From Erwinia sp. 198 (GTDB lineage Bacteria; Pseudomonadota; Gammaproteobacteria; Enterobacterales; Enterobacteriaceae): a stretch of DNA of 64,000 bases. Below the pieces are notes generated by a model, which searched no databases, was not told where the DNA came from, and saw only the letters and a program-made list of their open reading frames with translations. The stretch's first letter is position 1; each line of letters opens with the position of its first letter. The stretch is from assembly GCF_003937915.1 (NCBI RefSeq), contig NZ_RHUM01000006.1, positions 62,001 to 126,000 on the forward strand. The letters are read 5' to 3'. Positions 55,383 through 64,000 of the stretch are shown here, piece by piece. Position numbers and translations under genes: made by a program.

Positions 55383-55778
55383 ATGAAGCATTTGCAGGTG
55401 GCAGTAGGCATCATTCGTGACGGGCAGAAAAGAATATTTTTAACCCAGCGCTCCGCCAAATCCCATATGGCTAATCGATGGGAATTTCCTGGCGGGAAAA
55501 TCGAAGCAGGCGAAACGCCGGAACAGGCGCTGAAGCGCGAGCTACAGGAAGAAACGGGCATCACTCCACTGGGCGCATCGGCCTGCGGTATGGCCAGCCA
55601 TACGGACAGCGAGCTACAGGTCACACTGCATTTTTTTCTGGTCGAGGCCTGGCGGGGCGAACCGTGGGGACGTGAAGGGCAGCCGCAGCGCTGGGTCGCG
55701 CAGCAGGCGCTGGTGGCGGAAGAATTTCCTCCCGCCAATGCAGAACTGATAGCTCGCCTGCAGGCCGGGCTGATTTAG
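55383..55778 (+). CDS. mutT: 8-oxo-dGTP diphosphatase MutT
   Basis: Nudix hydrolase that removes 8-oxo-dGTP from the nucleotide pool; 131 residues (E. coli 129). The Nudix box GX5EX7REUXEEXGU is complete (GGKIEAGETPEQ to RELQEETGI, about 37-59). I chose the ATG at 55383. The last bases of the gene take part in a 35-base tandem duplication that crosses the stop codon. Confidence 0.96.
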   Translation: MKHLQVAVGIIRDGQKRIFLTQRSAKSHMANRWEFPGGKIEAGETPEQALKRELQEETGITPLGASACGMASHTDSELQVTLHFFLVEAWRGEPWGREGQPQRWVAQQALVAEEFPPANAELIARLQAGLI

Positions 55779-55824
55779 ACGATATCGCCCGCCTGCAGGC
55801 CGGGCTGGTTCAGGCGATATCGTT
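55755..55824. repeat. 35-base tandem duplication across the mutT stop codon
   Basis: Two head-to-tail copies at 55755-55789 and 55790-55824 share CGCCTGCAGGCCGGGCTG and CGATATCG and differ at five positions. Copy 1 contains the mutT stop; copy 2 follows it. The length is not a multiple of three. Confidence 0.85.
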
Positions 55825-55917
55825 CGGCTTCAGAGGGATTAACGAAGGCGATATTGCATAGCCGCTGGCTGAAAAGGGCCATATTCAGCCAGCGTTCATC
55901 TTCCTGACAGCAAGCTT

Positions 55918-56121
55918 TCAGTAGCGATCTTTCGGCTCTTCGCTCCATTCATCGCTGTCGGAAAGGCCGCCCTCGCTGGGGATTCGTTTCTCTTCGTTAG
56001 CCCATTCGCCCAAATCGATCAGCTGACAGCGCTTGCTGCAGAAGGGCCGCCATGGGCTTAGCTCATCCCAGATAACCTCTTTATTACAGGTTGGACAGTT
56101 TACGGTGATGACTTCATTCAT
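55918..56121 (-). CDS. yacG: DNA gyrase inhibitor YacG
   Basis: Small zinc protein that inhibits DNA gyrase by binding GyrB; 67 residues (E. coli 65). The zinc ligands are CPTC (9-12) and CSKRC (28-32), i.e. C-x2-C-x15-C-x3-C. The rest is acidic. It is the last gene of coaE-zapD-yacG, 11 bases after zapD. Confidence 0.96.
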   Translation of the reverse strand: MNEVITVNCPTCNKEVIWDELSPWRPFCSKRCQLIDLGEWANEEKRIPSEGGLSDSDEWSEEPKDRY

Positions 56122-56132
56122 TGATCGTTACC

Positions 56133-56876
56133 TCAGCAGCAGGCAAGTTGAAAATCGAGGCGCGCCGGCACCTCGCCGTGCTCGCTGTCAAGCGGCAGAA
56201 AGCGGATAGCATAGCGGCTTTTATGGCCGGAAACCTGCGGATAAAGCGAGTCCTCCAGCATCAGCTGCAGGCGCAGCAGATCGGCGCCTTCCGCGTTGTC
56301 CTGGTAAAATCCGTTCAGGCTGGTCTGATGGCGAAAAGCGCCCGACTGGCGAATTAAGTCTAAAATCAGCGTCAGCGCGTCGCGAATAGGCGCCAGCGAA
56401 TTCATCCACAGCGCGACCTGACTGTCCCGTTTCTCCTGTTCTATATGCAGCCAGATATGCAGCGTAGGCAGGTCGAAACTGCAGCAGCCGCCGGGAATAC
56501 TTAAGCGCTGACGGACCAGTCCGATCAACCGATCCTCCCGCATCATCTGTCCCATACGCGGGGCGGCCATAAGCGCAGTCGAACGCGTTTTCAGACTGTC
56601 GTGCAGCTTATGCACCAGATCCATGTCCACGCCCGGCACTTCCGCCCAGGAACGCAGCTTCTGCTGCTGCTTATCCAGCTCTTTGACAATTTCGGTGCGC
56701 AGTTCGCCGCGTTCAAATACATCCAGCAGCTCGGCCGCATTGCGGAAAAAAGTTAGCGCGCTGACTGAATCGACGATGGTGCGACTGCTGTCCAGTTGAT
56801 TCATTAAAAATTCAATGCGCAGCCAGGTCCGCATTTTTTCATTTAGTGGGTACTCAAATAAAACCGTTGTGCTCAT
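56133..56876 (-). CDS. zapD: Z-ring associated protein ZapD
   Basis: Cytoplasmic FtsZ-bundling protein that binds the FtsZ C-terminal peptide; 247 residues as in E. coli. An alpha-helical N-terminal half (about 1-110) is followed by a beta-rich C-terminal half. [20 protein letters not shown] is the conserved start. It begins three bases after coaE. Confidence 0.96.
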   Translation of the reverse strand: MSTTVLFEYPLNEKMRTWLRIEFLMNQLDSSRTIVDSVSALTFFRNAAELLDVFERGELRTEIVKELDKQQQKLRSWAEVPGVDMDLVHKLHDSLKTRSTALMAAPRMGQMMREDRLIGLVRQRLSIPGGCCSFDLPTLHIWLHIEQEKRDSQVALWMNSLAPIRDALTLILDLIRQSGAFRHQTSLNGFYQDNAEGADLLRLQLMLEDSLYPQVSGHKSRYAIRFLPLDSEHGEVPARLDFQLACC

Positions 56877-56879
56877 GCT

Positions 56880-57491
56880 TTAATCCTGATCTGTTGCTCC
56901 GGCAAGCTGGCGATAGCGCCGATCCAGCCGGGCAACTTTGGCGGCCACATCATCAGGTGTGCCGCCGTTATCGATAATGTCGTCGGCTACGGCAAGTCGC
57001 GCTTCACGCGTGGCCTGCGCAGCCAAAATATGTTCAGCCTGTTCACGGCTGATGTTGTCTCTGGTCATGGTACGCGCCAGCTGCGTTTCGCGATCGACAT
57101 CCACTACCAGCACCCGATCGGCCAGCTGCTGCAGATTGTTTTCAACCAGTAAAGGAACGACCCACAGGCACCAGACGGAGCGGGTTAACGCCAGCTGGCG
57201 ACGGGTCTCACAATGGATCAGCGGATGTAGAAGGGCGTTCAGCCAGGCTTTTTCCTGCGTGGAGCTGAAAATCCGCTTACGCAGCGCGGCGCGATCTAAC
57301 GTGCCGTCCGGGCGAATGACCGCCGCGCCAAACCGCTCTTGTATCGCCTTCAGCGCGGGTTGACCGGGCTCTACGACCTGACGGGCAATAACATCGGCGT
57401 CAACGATATCCACGCCTCTGGCCGCGAAGGCGTTAGCGATAGTGGTTTTCCCGCTGCCGATACCGCCGGTCAGCGCAACAGTATAGCTCAT
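56880..57491 (-). CDS. coaE: Dephospho-CoA kinase
   Basis: Last enzyme of CoA synthesis, phosphorylating the ribose 3'-OH of dephospho-CoA; 203 residues (E. coli 206). The P-loop GGIGSGKTT lies at about 9-17 and DADVIARQV follows. I chose the ATG at 57491 ([10 protein letters not shown]), which aligns with E. coli; the longer frame runs into the promoter region shared with guaC. Confidence 0.96.
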   Translation of the reverse strand: MSYTVALTGGIGSGKTTIANAFAARGVDIVDADVIARQVVEPGQPALKAIQERFGAAVIRPDGTLDRAALRKRIFSSTQEKAWLNALLHPLIHCETRRQLALTRSVWCLWVVPLLVENNLQQLADRVLVVDVDRETQLARTMTRDNISREQAEHILAAQATREARLAVADDIIDNGGTPDDVAAKVARLDRRYRQLAGATDQD

Positions 57492-57726
57492 AGTCCCGAT
57501 TCTCACGGCTCCGATGTGGCCGCATCCGCGCCGGCCAGCATTGACGCGGCCGTTAAAAGTGGGGTGCAGATCACATAAGAGAATCACAGATAAATTTATG
57601 GGATTGTAGCCTAAATAAACCTGTTTTCGCAGTCTTGTCCGTGCGTTTTTAGCGCGTATGATAAGGCTACTGGAGCTGGCCGCAGCACCCAATCATCAGA
57701 TTGCGCCATCAACCAGGAAGTGATTT

Positions 57727-58767
57727 ATGCGTATTGAAGAAGATATTAAACTAGGCTTTAAAGATGTCCTGATCCGCCCCAAACGTTCCACGTTGAAGAG
57801 TCGTTCACAGGTTGATCTGAACCGTCAGTTCACCTTCAAACACTCCGGCGTCGCCTGGTCAGGCGTGCCGATCATTGCCGCCAATATGGATACCGTCGGT
57901 ACCTTCAGCATGGCGGAAGCGCTGGCCTCATTCCAGGTCCTTACCGCCGTTCACAAGCATTATAGCGTGGCACAATGGCAGGCCTTTATCGCTCGCGTGC
58001 CGGAAAGCGTACTGCAACACGTGATGGTTTCCACCGGCACTTCCGATGCCGATTTCGTTAAAATGCAGCAGATCCTCGCACTGTCGCCCGCGTTAAATTT
58101 CATTTGTATTGACGTTGCTAACGGCTACTCCGAACACTTTGTCGAGTTTTTACAGCGTGCTCGCGAGGCCTGCCCGGATAAAACTATCTGTGCGGGTAAC
58201 GTAGTGACGGGCGAAATGGTGGAGGAACTTATCCTTTCCGGTGCCGATATCGTGAAGGTGGGCATCGGCCCCGGCTCCGTCTGTACGACAAGGGTGAAAA
58301 CTGGCGTAGGCTATCCGCAGCTTTCCGCTGTGATTGAATGTGCCGATGCGGCGCATGGGCTGGGCGGTCAAATTGTCAGCGACGGCGGCTGTTCGGTACC
58401 GGGCGACGTGGCGAAAGCCTTCGGCGGCGGCGCTGATTTTGTGATGCTTGGCGGGATGCTGGCCGCGCATGATGAATGCGAAGGCACGCTGGTGGAAGAG
58501 GATGGCGAGCAGTTCATGCTGTTTTACGGCATGAGTTCTGAATCTGCGATGAACCGTCACGTCGGCGGCGTGGCTGGCTACCGTGCCGCCGAAGGCAAAA
58601 CCGTTAAGCTTCCCGTTCGCGGCCCGGTAGACAACACGGCGCGAGACATTCTTGGTGGCCTGCGCTCTGCCTGCACCTACGTTGGCGCTGAGCGGCTGAA
58701 AGAGCTGACCAAGCGCACGACCTTTATCCGCGTGGCGGAGCAGGAAAACCGGGTGTTCAATCGATAA
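57727..58767 (+). CDS. guaC: GMP reductase
   Basis: NADPH-dependent enzyme converting GMP to IMP; 346 residues (E. coli 347). The IMP dehydrogenase/GMP reductase barrel has the catalytic cysteine in GPGSVCTTR at about 180-188 and the DGGCSVPGD phosphate-binding segment. It is divergent from coaE with about 235 bases between, where both promoters lie. Confidence 0.97.
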   Translation: MRIEEDIKLGFKDVLIRPKRSTLKSRSQVDLNRQFTFKHSGVAWSGVPIIAANMDTVGTFSMAEALASFQVLTAVHKHYSVAQWQAFIARVPESVLQHVMVSTGTSDADFVKMQQILALSPALNFICIDVANGYSEHFVEFLQRAREACPDKTICAGNVVTGEMVEELILSGADIVKVGIGPGSVCTTRVKTGVGYPQLSAVIECADAAHGLGGQIVSDGGCSVPGDVAKAFGGGADFVMLGGMLAAHDECEGTLVEEDGEQFMLFYGMSSESAMNRHVGGVAGYRAAEGKTVKLPVRGPVDNTARDILGGLRSACTYVGAERLKELTKRTTFIRVAEQENRVFNR

Positions 58768-58783
58768 GCAATATTGCCGATCG

Positions 58784-58814
58784 GCCTGCCGCTTGCGCTA
58801 AGCGGCAGGCTTTT
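58784..58814. terminator. Terminator between guaC and hofC
   Basis: An 11-base perfect stem, GCCTGCCGCTT and its complement around a GCGCT loop, is followed by TTTT on the guaC strand. Confidence 0.85.
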
Positions 58815-58896
58815 CCGGCTATAGCTCCCGCGCTTCTGCCTGACCGGGCGGTATTATGTTGCCAGCCTCAAAGCGTCGTCTGCCGTAAGCCCTCGT

Positions 58897-60102
58897 CTAT
58901 CCCAAAGCATCGCCCAGGTTGAAGATGGGCAAGTACATCGCAACGACCAGCGTGCCTACCAGCACGCCGGTAACGACCATCATTAATGGCTCCAGCGCAG
59001 CGGCCAGATTATCCGCCAGCTCATGCGTGCTGGCCTCATGCCATTCACCCAGCCGGCGCAGCAGGCTGTCCAGCGCGCCAGCCTCTTCGCCCACTTTTAT
59101 CAGCTGGTAGCATAACGGCGTGAAAAGCTCGTGCTGCGCCAGCGCCCGATACAGCGGGTTACCGGCGGCGATATGCTGCTGCAAGGCGACTATCGCCTCA
59201 CGCCACAGCAGATGATCGAGCGTTTTCTCTACCGCCTGCAGCCCCTGCAACAGCGTCAGGCCAGCCTGCTGCGTCAGCGTCAGGGTCAGAAAGATACGGC
59301 TGAGCTGGCCGCCGCGATAAAGCCGGCCGATAAGCGGCAGCTGTAACAGACATCGCTGCTCGTTACGCTGCCAGACGGGCAGGCGACGGCTCTGCCAGCG
59401 CCAGTAAGCGAGGCCGCCGAAGGCCAGCGGCAAAATAAGCATGCCATAATGCTGTAGCCCCTCGGAAAGGGCTATTATGGCCGCGGTAAAGGCCGGTAGC
59501 GGCGCGTTAAAGGAATGATAGATAGCTACGAACTCCGGCAAAACGAAAACCAGCATTCCGATGCTGACCAGCAGCGCGACGGCGACGACAAACAGCGGGT
59601 AGCGCAGCGCTTTCATTACTTTCTTTTGCAGCTGTCGTTCTCTTTCCTGCTGACCGGCCAGACGCAGACAGCATTCGTCCATTCTGCCGGTCAGTTCGCC
59701 AACCGCGATCAGGGCAGGGTAGAGCGGTGGAAAAACTACAGGCCAGTCAGCCAGCGCCTGTGAAAATGGTACGCCCTCCGATACGCTTTGCTCTATCTGC
59801 GTGAGCAAAGCCTGCCAGCCGGGATCGGCATGGCCTTCAGCCGTCAGCCGCAGGCTGGCAGAAAGCGTCATGCCTGCCTGCAAAAGCGTAGCCAGCTCGC
59901 GGAAAAAGGTAATCTTGTGCTGCCATTTCCAGTCGCCGGCGCGATAGCGGCGTCCTTTGCTAACCTTTAGCGGCAGCAGGTCGAGCGCCATGAGCCGTTC
60001 CGTTGCCTCCTGGCGGCCGCGGCAAAAACAGGCTCCCTGATGGAAAGCGCCTTCTTTGTCCGTGGCCTGCCATGCCACTAACAGCGGATCAGTCATCGTC
60101 AT
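58897..60102 (-). CDS. hofC: Type IV pilus inner-membrane platform protein HofC
   Basis: GspF/PilC-family platform protein; 401 residues (E. coli 400). Two GspF domains (about 65-190 and 270-390) and three long hydrophobic segments are visible, with the typical LIKVGEEAGALD stretch. It overlaps the end of hofB by 14 bases. With HofB and PpdD it forms the hof/ppd locus. Function in pilus assembly is inferred from family and context. Confidence 0.93.
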   Translation of the reverse strand: MTMTDPLLVAWQATDKEGAFHQGACFCRGRQEATERLMALDLLPLKVSKGRRYRAGDWKWQHKITFFRELATLLQAGMTLSASLRLTAEGHADPGWQALLTQIEQSVSEGVPFSQALADWPVVFPPLYPALIAVGELTGRMDECCLRLAGQQERERQLQKKVMKALRYPLFVVAVALLVSIGMLVFVLPEFVAIYHSFNAPLPAFTAAIIALSEGLQHYGMLILPLAFGGLAYWRWQSRRLPVWQRNEQRCLLQLPLIGRLYRGGQLSRIFLTLTLTQQAGLTLLQGLQAVEKTLDHLLWREAIVALQQHIAAGNPLYRALAQHELFTPLCYQLIKVGEEAGALDSLLRRLGEWHEASTHELADNLAAALEPLMMVVTGVLVGTLVVAMYLPIFNLGDALG

Positions 60103-61480
60103 TACCCACAGTTCGATTCAGCTCTGCCAGCGTGGTTTCGCCTTTATTCACGCTATGTAGCCCTTCTACAAACAGCGAGTTTATATTTTGCTGCCGGGTA
60201 ATTTTTAGCAGCGCCTCCTGAGCGCTGTCGATCGCGATAGCATTTTGCAGCCGCGCATTAACGGGAAGCAGCTCGAACAGCGCCAGCCTGCCGTAGAAGC
60301 CGGAATAGCAGCGTTCGCAGCCGACGGCCCGCCAGTTTTGCACCGTACCCGGCCACAGAGCCTGAGGGAAATGGGCCAGGGCTTCGGCGGGTTCGCGACA
60401 GTGGGGGCAGAGACGGCGTACCAGACGCTGGGCGATAACCAGCTTTAGCGCGGAGGCAAGCTGGTAGCCAGGAATACCGATTTGCCTTAGCCGGGTCAGC
60501 GTTTCCGCCGTGGAGTTGGTGTGCAAAGTCGACAGGACCAGGTGGCCGGTCTGCGCCGCCTTGATGGCGATTTCCGCCGTTTCCGCATCGCGGATCTCAC
60601 CAATCATAATTACATCGGGATCCTGACGCAGCAGAGCGCGCAGCACGCGGTTGAAATCAAGACCGGTTTTAGGATGTACCTGGGTTTGATTAACGCCCGG
60701 CAGCGGGATTTCCACGGGATCTTCCACGCTGCACAGGTTGCGGTCCGGCGTGTTAAGCGAGCTTAGCCCGCTGTAAAGGGTAAAGGTTTTCCCGCTGCCG
60801 GTAGGGCCGGTAACCAGAATCAGCCCCTGCGGCCGCGCCAGCGCTTCGCGAAAGCAGCGCAGCGCCGCTGGCGACATGCCAAGATGCGCCAGCGACACGG
60901 ACTGGGTGTCGTTTTGCAGCAGTCGGATAACGGCTTTTTCACCGCAGCGCGTGGGCAGCGTCGAGAGGCGAAAGGAAGCGGGGTTGCCCGGCAGCGGCAG
61001 CGTGAACTGACCATCCTGCGGGACGCGGCGTTCGGCGATATCCAGGTTAGCGACTATTTTCAGCCTTGCCAGCAGCGCCGCGCCGTTGTCGACTGGCGAA
61101 GTCGGCACGCTTTGCAGCACGCCGTCCACCCGAAAACGGATGCGTAACGCATCGGCCTGGGGTTCGATATGGATATCGGACGCGCGCTGCCGTATCGCCA
61201 GCGCCAGCAGATTGTCGATACGCTGGATGGTTGTTTCGCTATGTGCCGCCGCAGGTTCTGATGCGGTCGGGCGATCCTGTCGATACTGTTCCAGTCGCGC
61301 CGGCGGCCAGTACTCAATCTCAATCGCGCCCTGAGCGGTAAAACGCAGCGCCGCCATCATCTCGGCCGAGGGCGGCGCTGCCATAGCGATGTGCAGCCGC
61401 TGCGGCGTAAGCGAAAGCACCACGGCATGATGACGTTGGCAGAGAGCCTCAATGGCCTGCAGAGAGGAAGACGTGGTCAT
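60089..61480 (-). CDS. hofB: Type IV pilus assembly ATPase HofB
   Basis: GspE/PilB-family secretion ATPase; 463 residues (E. coli 461). Walker A is GPTGSGKT, the Asp box and Walker B include IGEIRDAETAEIA, and the zinc tetracysteine is CPHC plus CERC near the C-terminus. It overlaps ppdD by four bases and hofC by 14, so the three genes are coupled. Confidence 0.94.
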   Translation of the reverse strand: MTTSSSLQAIEALCQRHHAVVLSLTPQRLHIAMAAPPSAEMMAALRFTAQGAIEIEYWPPARLEQYRQDRPTASEPAAAHSETTIQRIDNLLALAIRQRASDIHIEPQADALRIRFRVDGVLQSVPTSPVDNGAALLARLKIVANLDIAERRVPQDGQFTLPLPGNPASFRLSTLPTRCGEKAVIRLLQNDTQSVSLAHLGMSPAALRCFREALARPQGLILVTGPTGSGKTFTLYSGLSSLNTPDRNLCSVEDPVEIPLPGVNQTQVHPKTGLDFNRVLRALLRQDPDVIMIGEIRDAETAEIAIKAAQTGHLVLSTLHTNSTAETLTRLRQIGIPGYQLASALKLVIAQRLVRRLCPHCREPAEALAHFPQALWPGTVQNWRAVGCERCYSGFYGRLALFELLPVNARLQNAIAIDSAQEALLKITRQQNINSLFVEGLHSVNKGETTLAELNRTVGNDDD

Positions 61481-61926
61481 TCCGCCACCTCGCTGTCATC
61501 GTCAAAGCGGAAGATATTTTCACAGGCTTCTTTCAGCCCCGTTTGCTGCGTGGCGCAGGTGCGCTGCCAGCCGATTTGGCCTTCGGCACCGTCCCACTGC
61601 GGTTTCATCGTTACCGTCAGGCCGTTCAGGCTTTCCTGGCCCGTCAGCGTCAGTGCGCCGCCCTGTACGGTGACGGCGGCAACATAACGCGACCCTTTCC
61701 CGGACGGCACGCCGTTGCTGCCTTCGCTACAGCTTTCTGCGCCGCCGTGCTCAATGGCGCACAGTTCCACTGCGGTTTTAAAAGGCATTGCCGTTTGCAG
61801 CATATCGGTCAGCGCGGCTTTTTGCAGATAGTTCTGGTAAGCCGGCAGGCCGATAGCGCTGAGAATGGCGATGATAGCGATAACTATCATTAGTTCGACC
61901 AGGGTAAATCCCTGTTGGTTTTTCAT
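61477..61926 (-). CDS. ppdD: Major type IV pilin PpdD
   Basis: Prepilin of 149 residues. The type III signal is short (MKNQQG) followed by Phe at +1, then FTLVELMIVIAIIAILSAIG with the conserved glutamate at +5. The C-terminal half has cysteines (CAIEHGGAESC and later pair) for disulfide loops, as in E. coli PpdD. I chose the ATG at 61926, with GGAAG eight bases before it, over a start five codons upstream that would lengthen the leader. The A24 peptidase about 6 kb away is a candidate processing enzyme. Confidence 0.93.
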   Translation of the reverse strand: MKNQQGFTLVELMIVIAIIAILSAIGLPAYQNYLQKAALTDMLQTAMPFKTAVELCAIEHGGAESCSEGSNGVPSGKGSRYVAAVTVQGGALTLTGQESLNGLTVTMKPQWDGAEGQIGWQRTCATQQTGLKEACENIFRFDDDSEVAE

Positions 61927-62092
61927 GATGTTGACTTCCATGTGTTTAAGGAGCCAGCAACGTACCGCTGAAAAAAAACGCAGGCCAGCGGCAAAAAAAC
62001 GTTTCCGAAGAAGGGCAGCAGGAATTCTTTTGCTATTGCATCAGCCGACAAAAAGGCGGGAAGCCAGCCCGCAAAATTTAGCGTGGCGGGCG

Positions 62093-62118
62093 AAAACGCC
62101 ATCCGGAGACGGCGTTAA
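62093..62118 (-). terminator. nadC terminator
   Basis: On the nadC strand the stem AACGCC/GGCGTT encloses a ten-base loop and is followed by TTTT. It lies about 15 bases after the nadC stop. Confidence 0.7.
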
Positions 62119-62132
62119 AATGACAGGTAAAA

Positions 62133-63077
<945 letters not shown>

Positions 63078-63254
63078 CTAGCTTTTTTACCTGCGGCTGG
63101 CGAGTCGGTTACTGCGCCAGGGCAGCCGGTTTCTTGCCGCCTGACCGGGCAAAGGCGACGAAATTTCCCCCCGTGCTGTTTCTGCGGCGGCAGGGCTTCC
63201 TGCGTCAGGGATTCATGTTACTCTGATGTTATCTATAGAAAAGGAGAGCAGGCC

Positions 63255-63830
63255 ATGCAGTTGCAGTCAGGCTGGCTGACCGGCGTGAAACGGGTGCCGT
63301 CACCGCATTTTAATCAGCGCCCGCAAAACGAAACGCCCACGCTTCTGGTTATTCATAATATCAGCCTGCCGCCGGGCGAGTTCGGCGGCCCGTGGATCGA
63401 TGCGCTATTTACCGGCCAGCTGGATGCCGCAGCCCATCCTTACTTTGCGGATATCGCGCATCTGCGGGTTTCCGCGCATTGCCTGATCCGTCGCGATGGC
63501 GAAATTATCCAGTATGTGCCTTTTGATTTACGCGCCTGGCACGCGGGCGTTTCCTGCTATCAGGGACGGGAGGCCTGCAATGATTTTTCTGTTGGCATTG
63601 AGCTGGAAGGCACCGACGTGCTGCCCTATACCGATGCGCAATACCAGGCTTTGCAGGCGGTAACCCGTTTACTGGCAAAGCACTATCCGCAAATAGTCGA
63701 AAATATTACCGGGCATAGTGATATCGCGCCGGAAAGAAAAACCGATCCCGGGCCGGCGTTTGACTGGGAAAGATTTCGGAGCGGGCTGAAGCAGGAACCC
63801 TCCGCTTTACAGCAGGAGTCACAGGCATGA
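63255..63830 (+). CDS. ampD: 1,6-anhydro-MurNAc-L-alanine amidase AmpD
   Basis: Cytoplasmic zinc amidase of peptidoglycan recycling; its loss derepresses AmpC in species that carry ampR-ampC. It has 191 residues (E. coli 183). Zinc ligands are His at about 34 in VIHNIS, His in [16 protein letters not shown] (about 154) and the Asp in that same segment (TDPG). I chose the ATG at 63255 with AAGGAG before it. The stop overlaps the ampE start by ATGA. The C-terminus is about eight residues longer than in E. coli. Confidence 0.96.
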   Translation: MQLQSGWLTGVKRVPSPHFNQRPQNETPTLLVIHNISLPPGEFGGPWIDALFTGQLDAAAHPYFADIAHLRVSAHCLIRRDGEIIQYVPFDLRAWHAGVSCYQGREACNDFSVGIELEGTDVLPYTDAQYQALQAVTRLLAKHYPQIVENITGHSDIAPERKTDPGPAFDWERFRSGLKQEPSALQQESQA

Positions 63831-64000
63831 CGCTTTTTAGTTTGTTATTGGTTCTGGGTTGGGAACGCTTGTTTAAAATGGGCGAGCACTGGCAGCTGGA
63901 TCACCATCTGGCACGCTTGTTCCGTCGTCAGCGGCGCTTTTCGCTGCTGCGCACGCTGGCAATGACGCTGGCGGCGATGGCGGTGGTCGCACTCTGTTTA
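63827..64000 (+). CDS. ampE: AmpE inner-membrane protein, 3' end outside window
   Basis: Start of the AmpE membrane protein, cut by the window edge after 58 codons (E. coli about 284). The sequence [20 protein letters not shown] and HWQLDHHL matches AmpE. The ATG overlaps the ampD stop, the usual ampDE arrangement. AmpE is a putative sensory protein of the beta-lactamase regulatory locus. Confidence 0.93.
   Translation, partial: MTLFSLLLVLGWERLFKMGEHWQLDHHLARLFRRQRRFSLLRTLAMTLAAMAVVALCL

Overview
The window reads as one continuous stretch of an Enterobacterales chromosome. It has moderately high GC, no rRNA, tRNA, CRISPR or complete insertion sequence, and a core gene order that runs from rluA to ampDE in the same relative order as the first arc of the E. 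coli chromosome. Protein identity to E. coli homologues is high but not E. coli-like throughout. SgrS lacks sgrT, no ara genes lie between polB and yabI, leuO is missing between leuA and ilvI, and a DciA/DUF721 gene sits beside secM. I infer a member of Erwiniaceae (Pantoea, Mixta or Erwinia-like); the genus is not provable from this window.

Layout. 1-3156: a glycyl radical enzyme of the choline TMA-lyase (CutC) type, cut by the window edge, overlapping its radical-SAM activase. It takes the place next to rluA where djlA lies in E. coli. 3186-10285: rluA, rapA, polB (with a LexA-like box) and yabI. 10344-16202: an accessory block with a LysR regulator, an orphan periplasmic binding protein translated with a citrate-type MFS symporter, a NemR-like repressor plus an Hsp31/DJ-1-like enzyme that share a perfect operator, and an AT-rich short-chain dehydrogenase. 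16576-23098: thiBPQ under a TPP riboswitch, then the sugar-phosphate stress locus sgrR/sgrS/setA. 23144-30928: leuLABCD with its leucine attenuator and ilvIH, separated by about 0.7 kb of non-coding DNA. 31121-32131: cra.

32677-50452: the complete dcw cluster in one direction (mraZ, rsmH, ftsL, ftsI, murE, murF, mraY, murD, ftsW, murG, murC, ddlB, ftsQ, ftsA, ftsZ) followed by lpxC. It is very tightly packed, with many start/stop overlaps, and is preceded by a MraZ-box promoter. 50456-54245: dciA-like gene, secM arrest peptide and secA. 54599-64000: a short prepilin peptidase, mutT, yacG-zapD-coaE, guaC, the type IV pilin set ppdD-hofB-hofC, nadC, ampD and the first part of ampE.

How it works together: most of the window is housekeeping (envelope synthesis, division, secretion, branched-chain amino acids, thiamine uptake). 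The accessory interest lies in the CutC/activase pair with an unusual activase iron-sulfur domain, the NemR-type electrophile-response cassette, the citrate transporter/orphan binding-protein pair, and several small-scale DNA structures: a nine-copy hexamer repeat after secA, tandem duplications of two gene tails, and a hairpin with a micro-ORF between ftsA and ftsZ. I found no convincing entirely new system.
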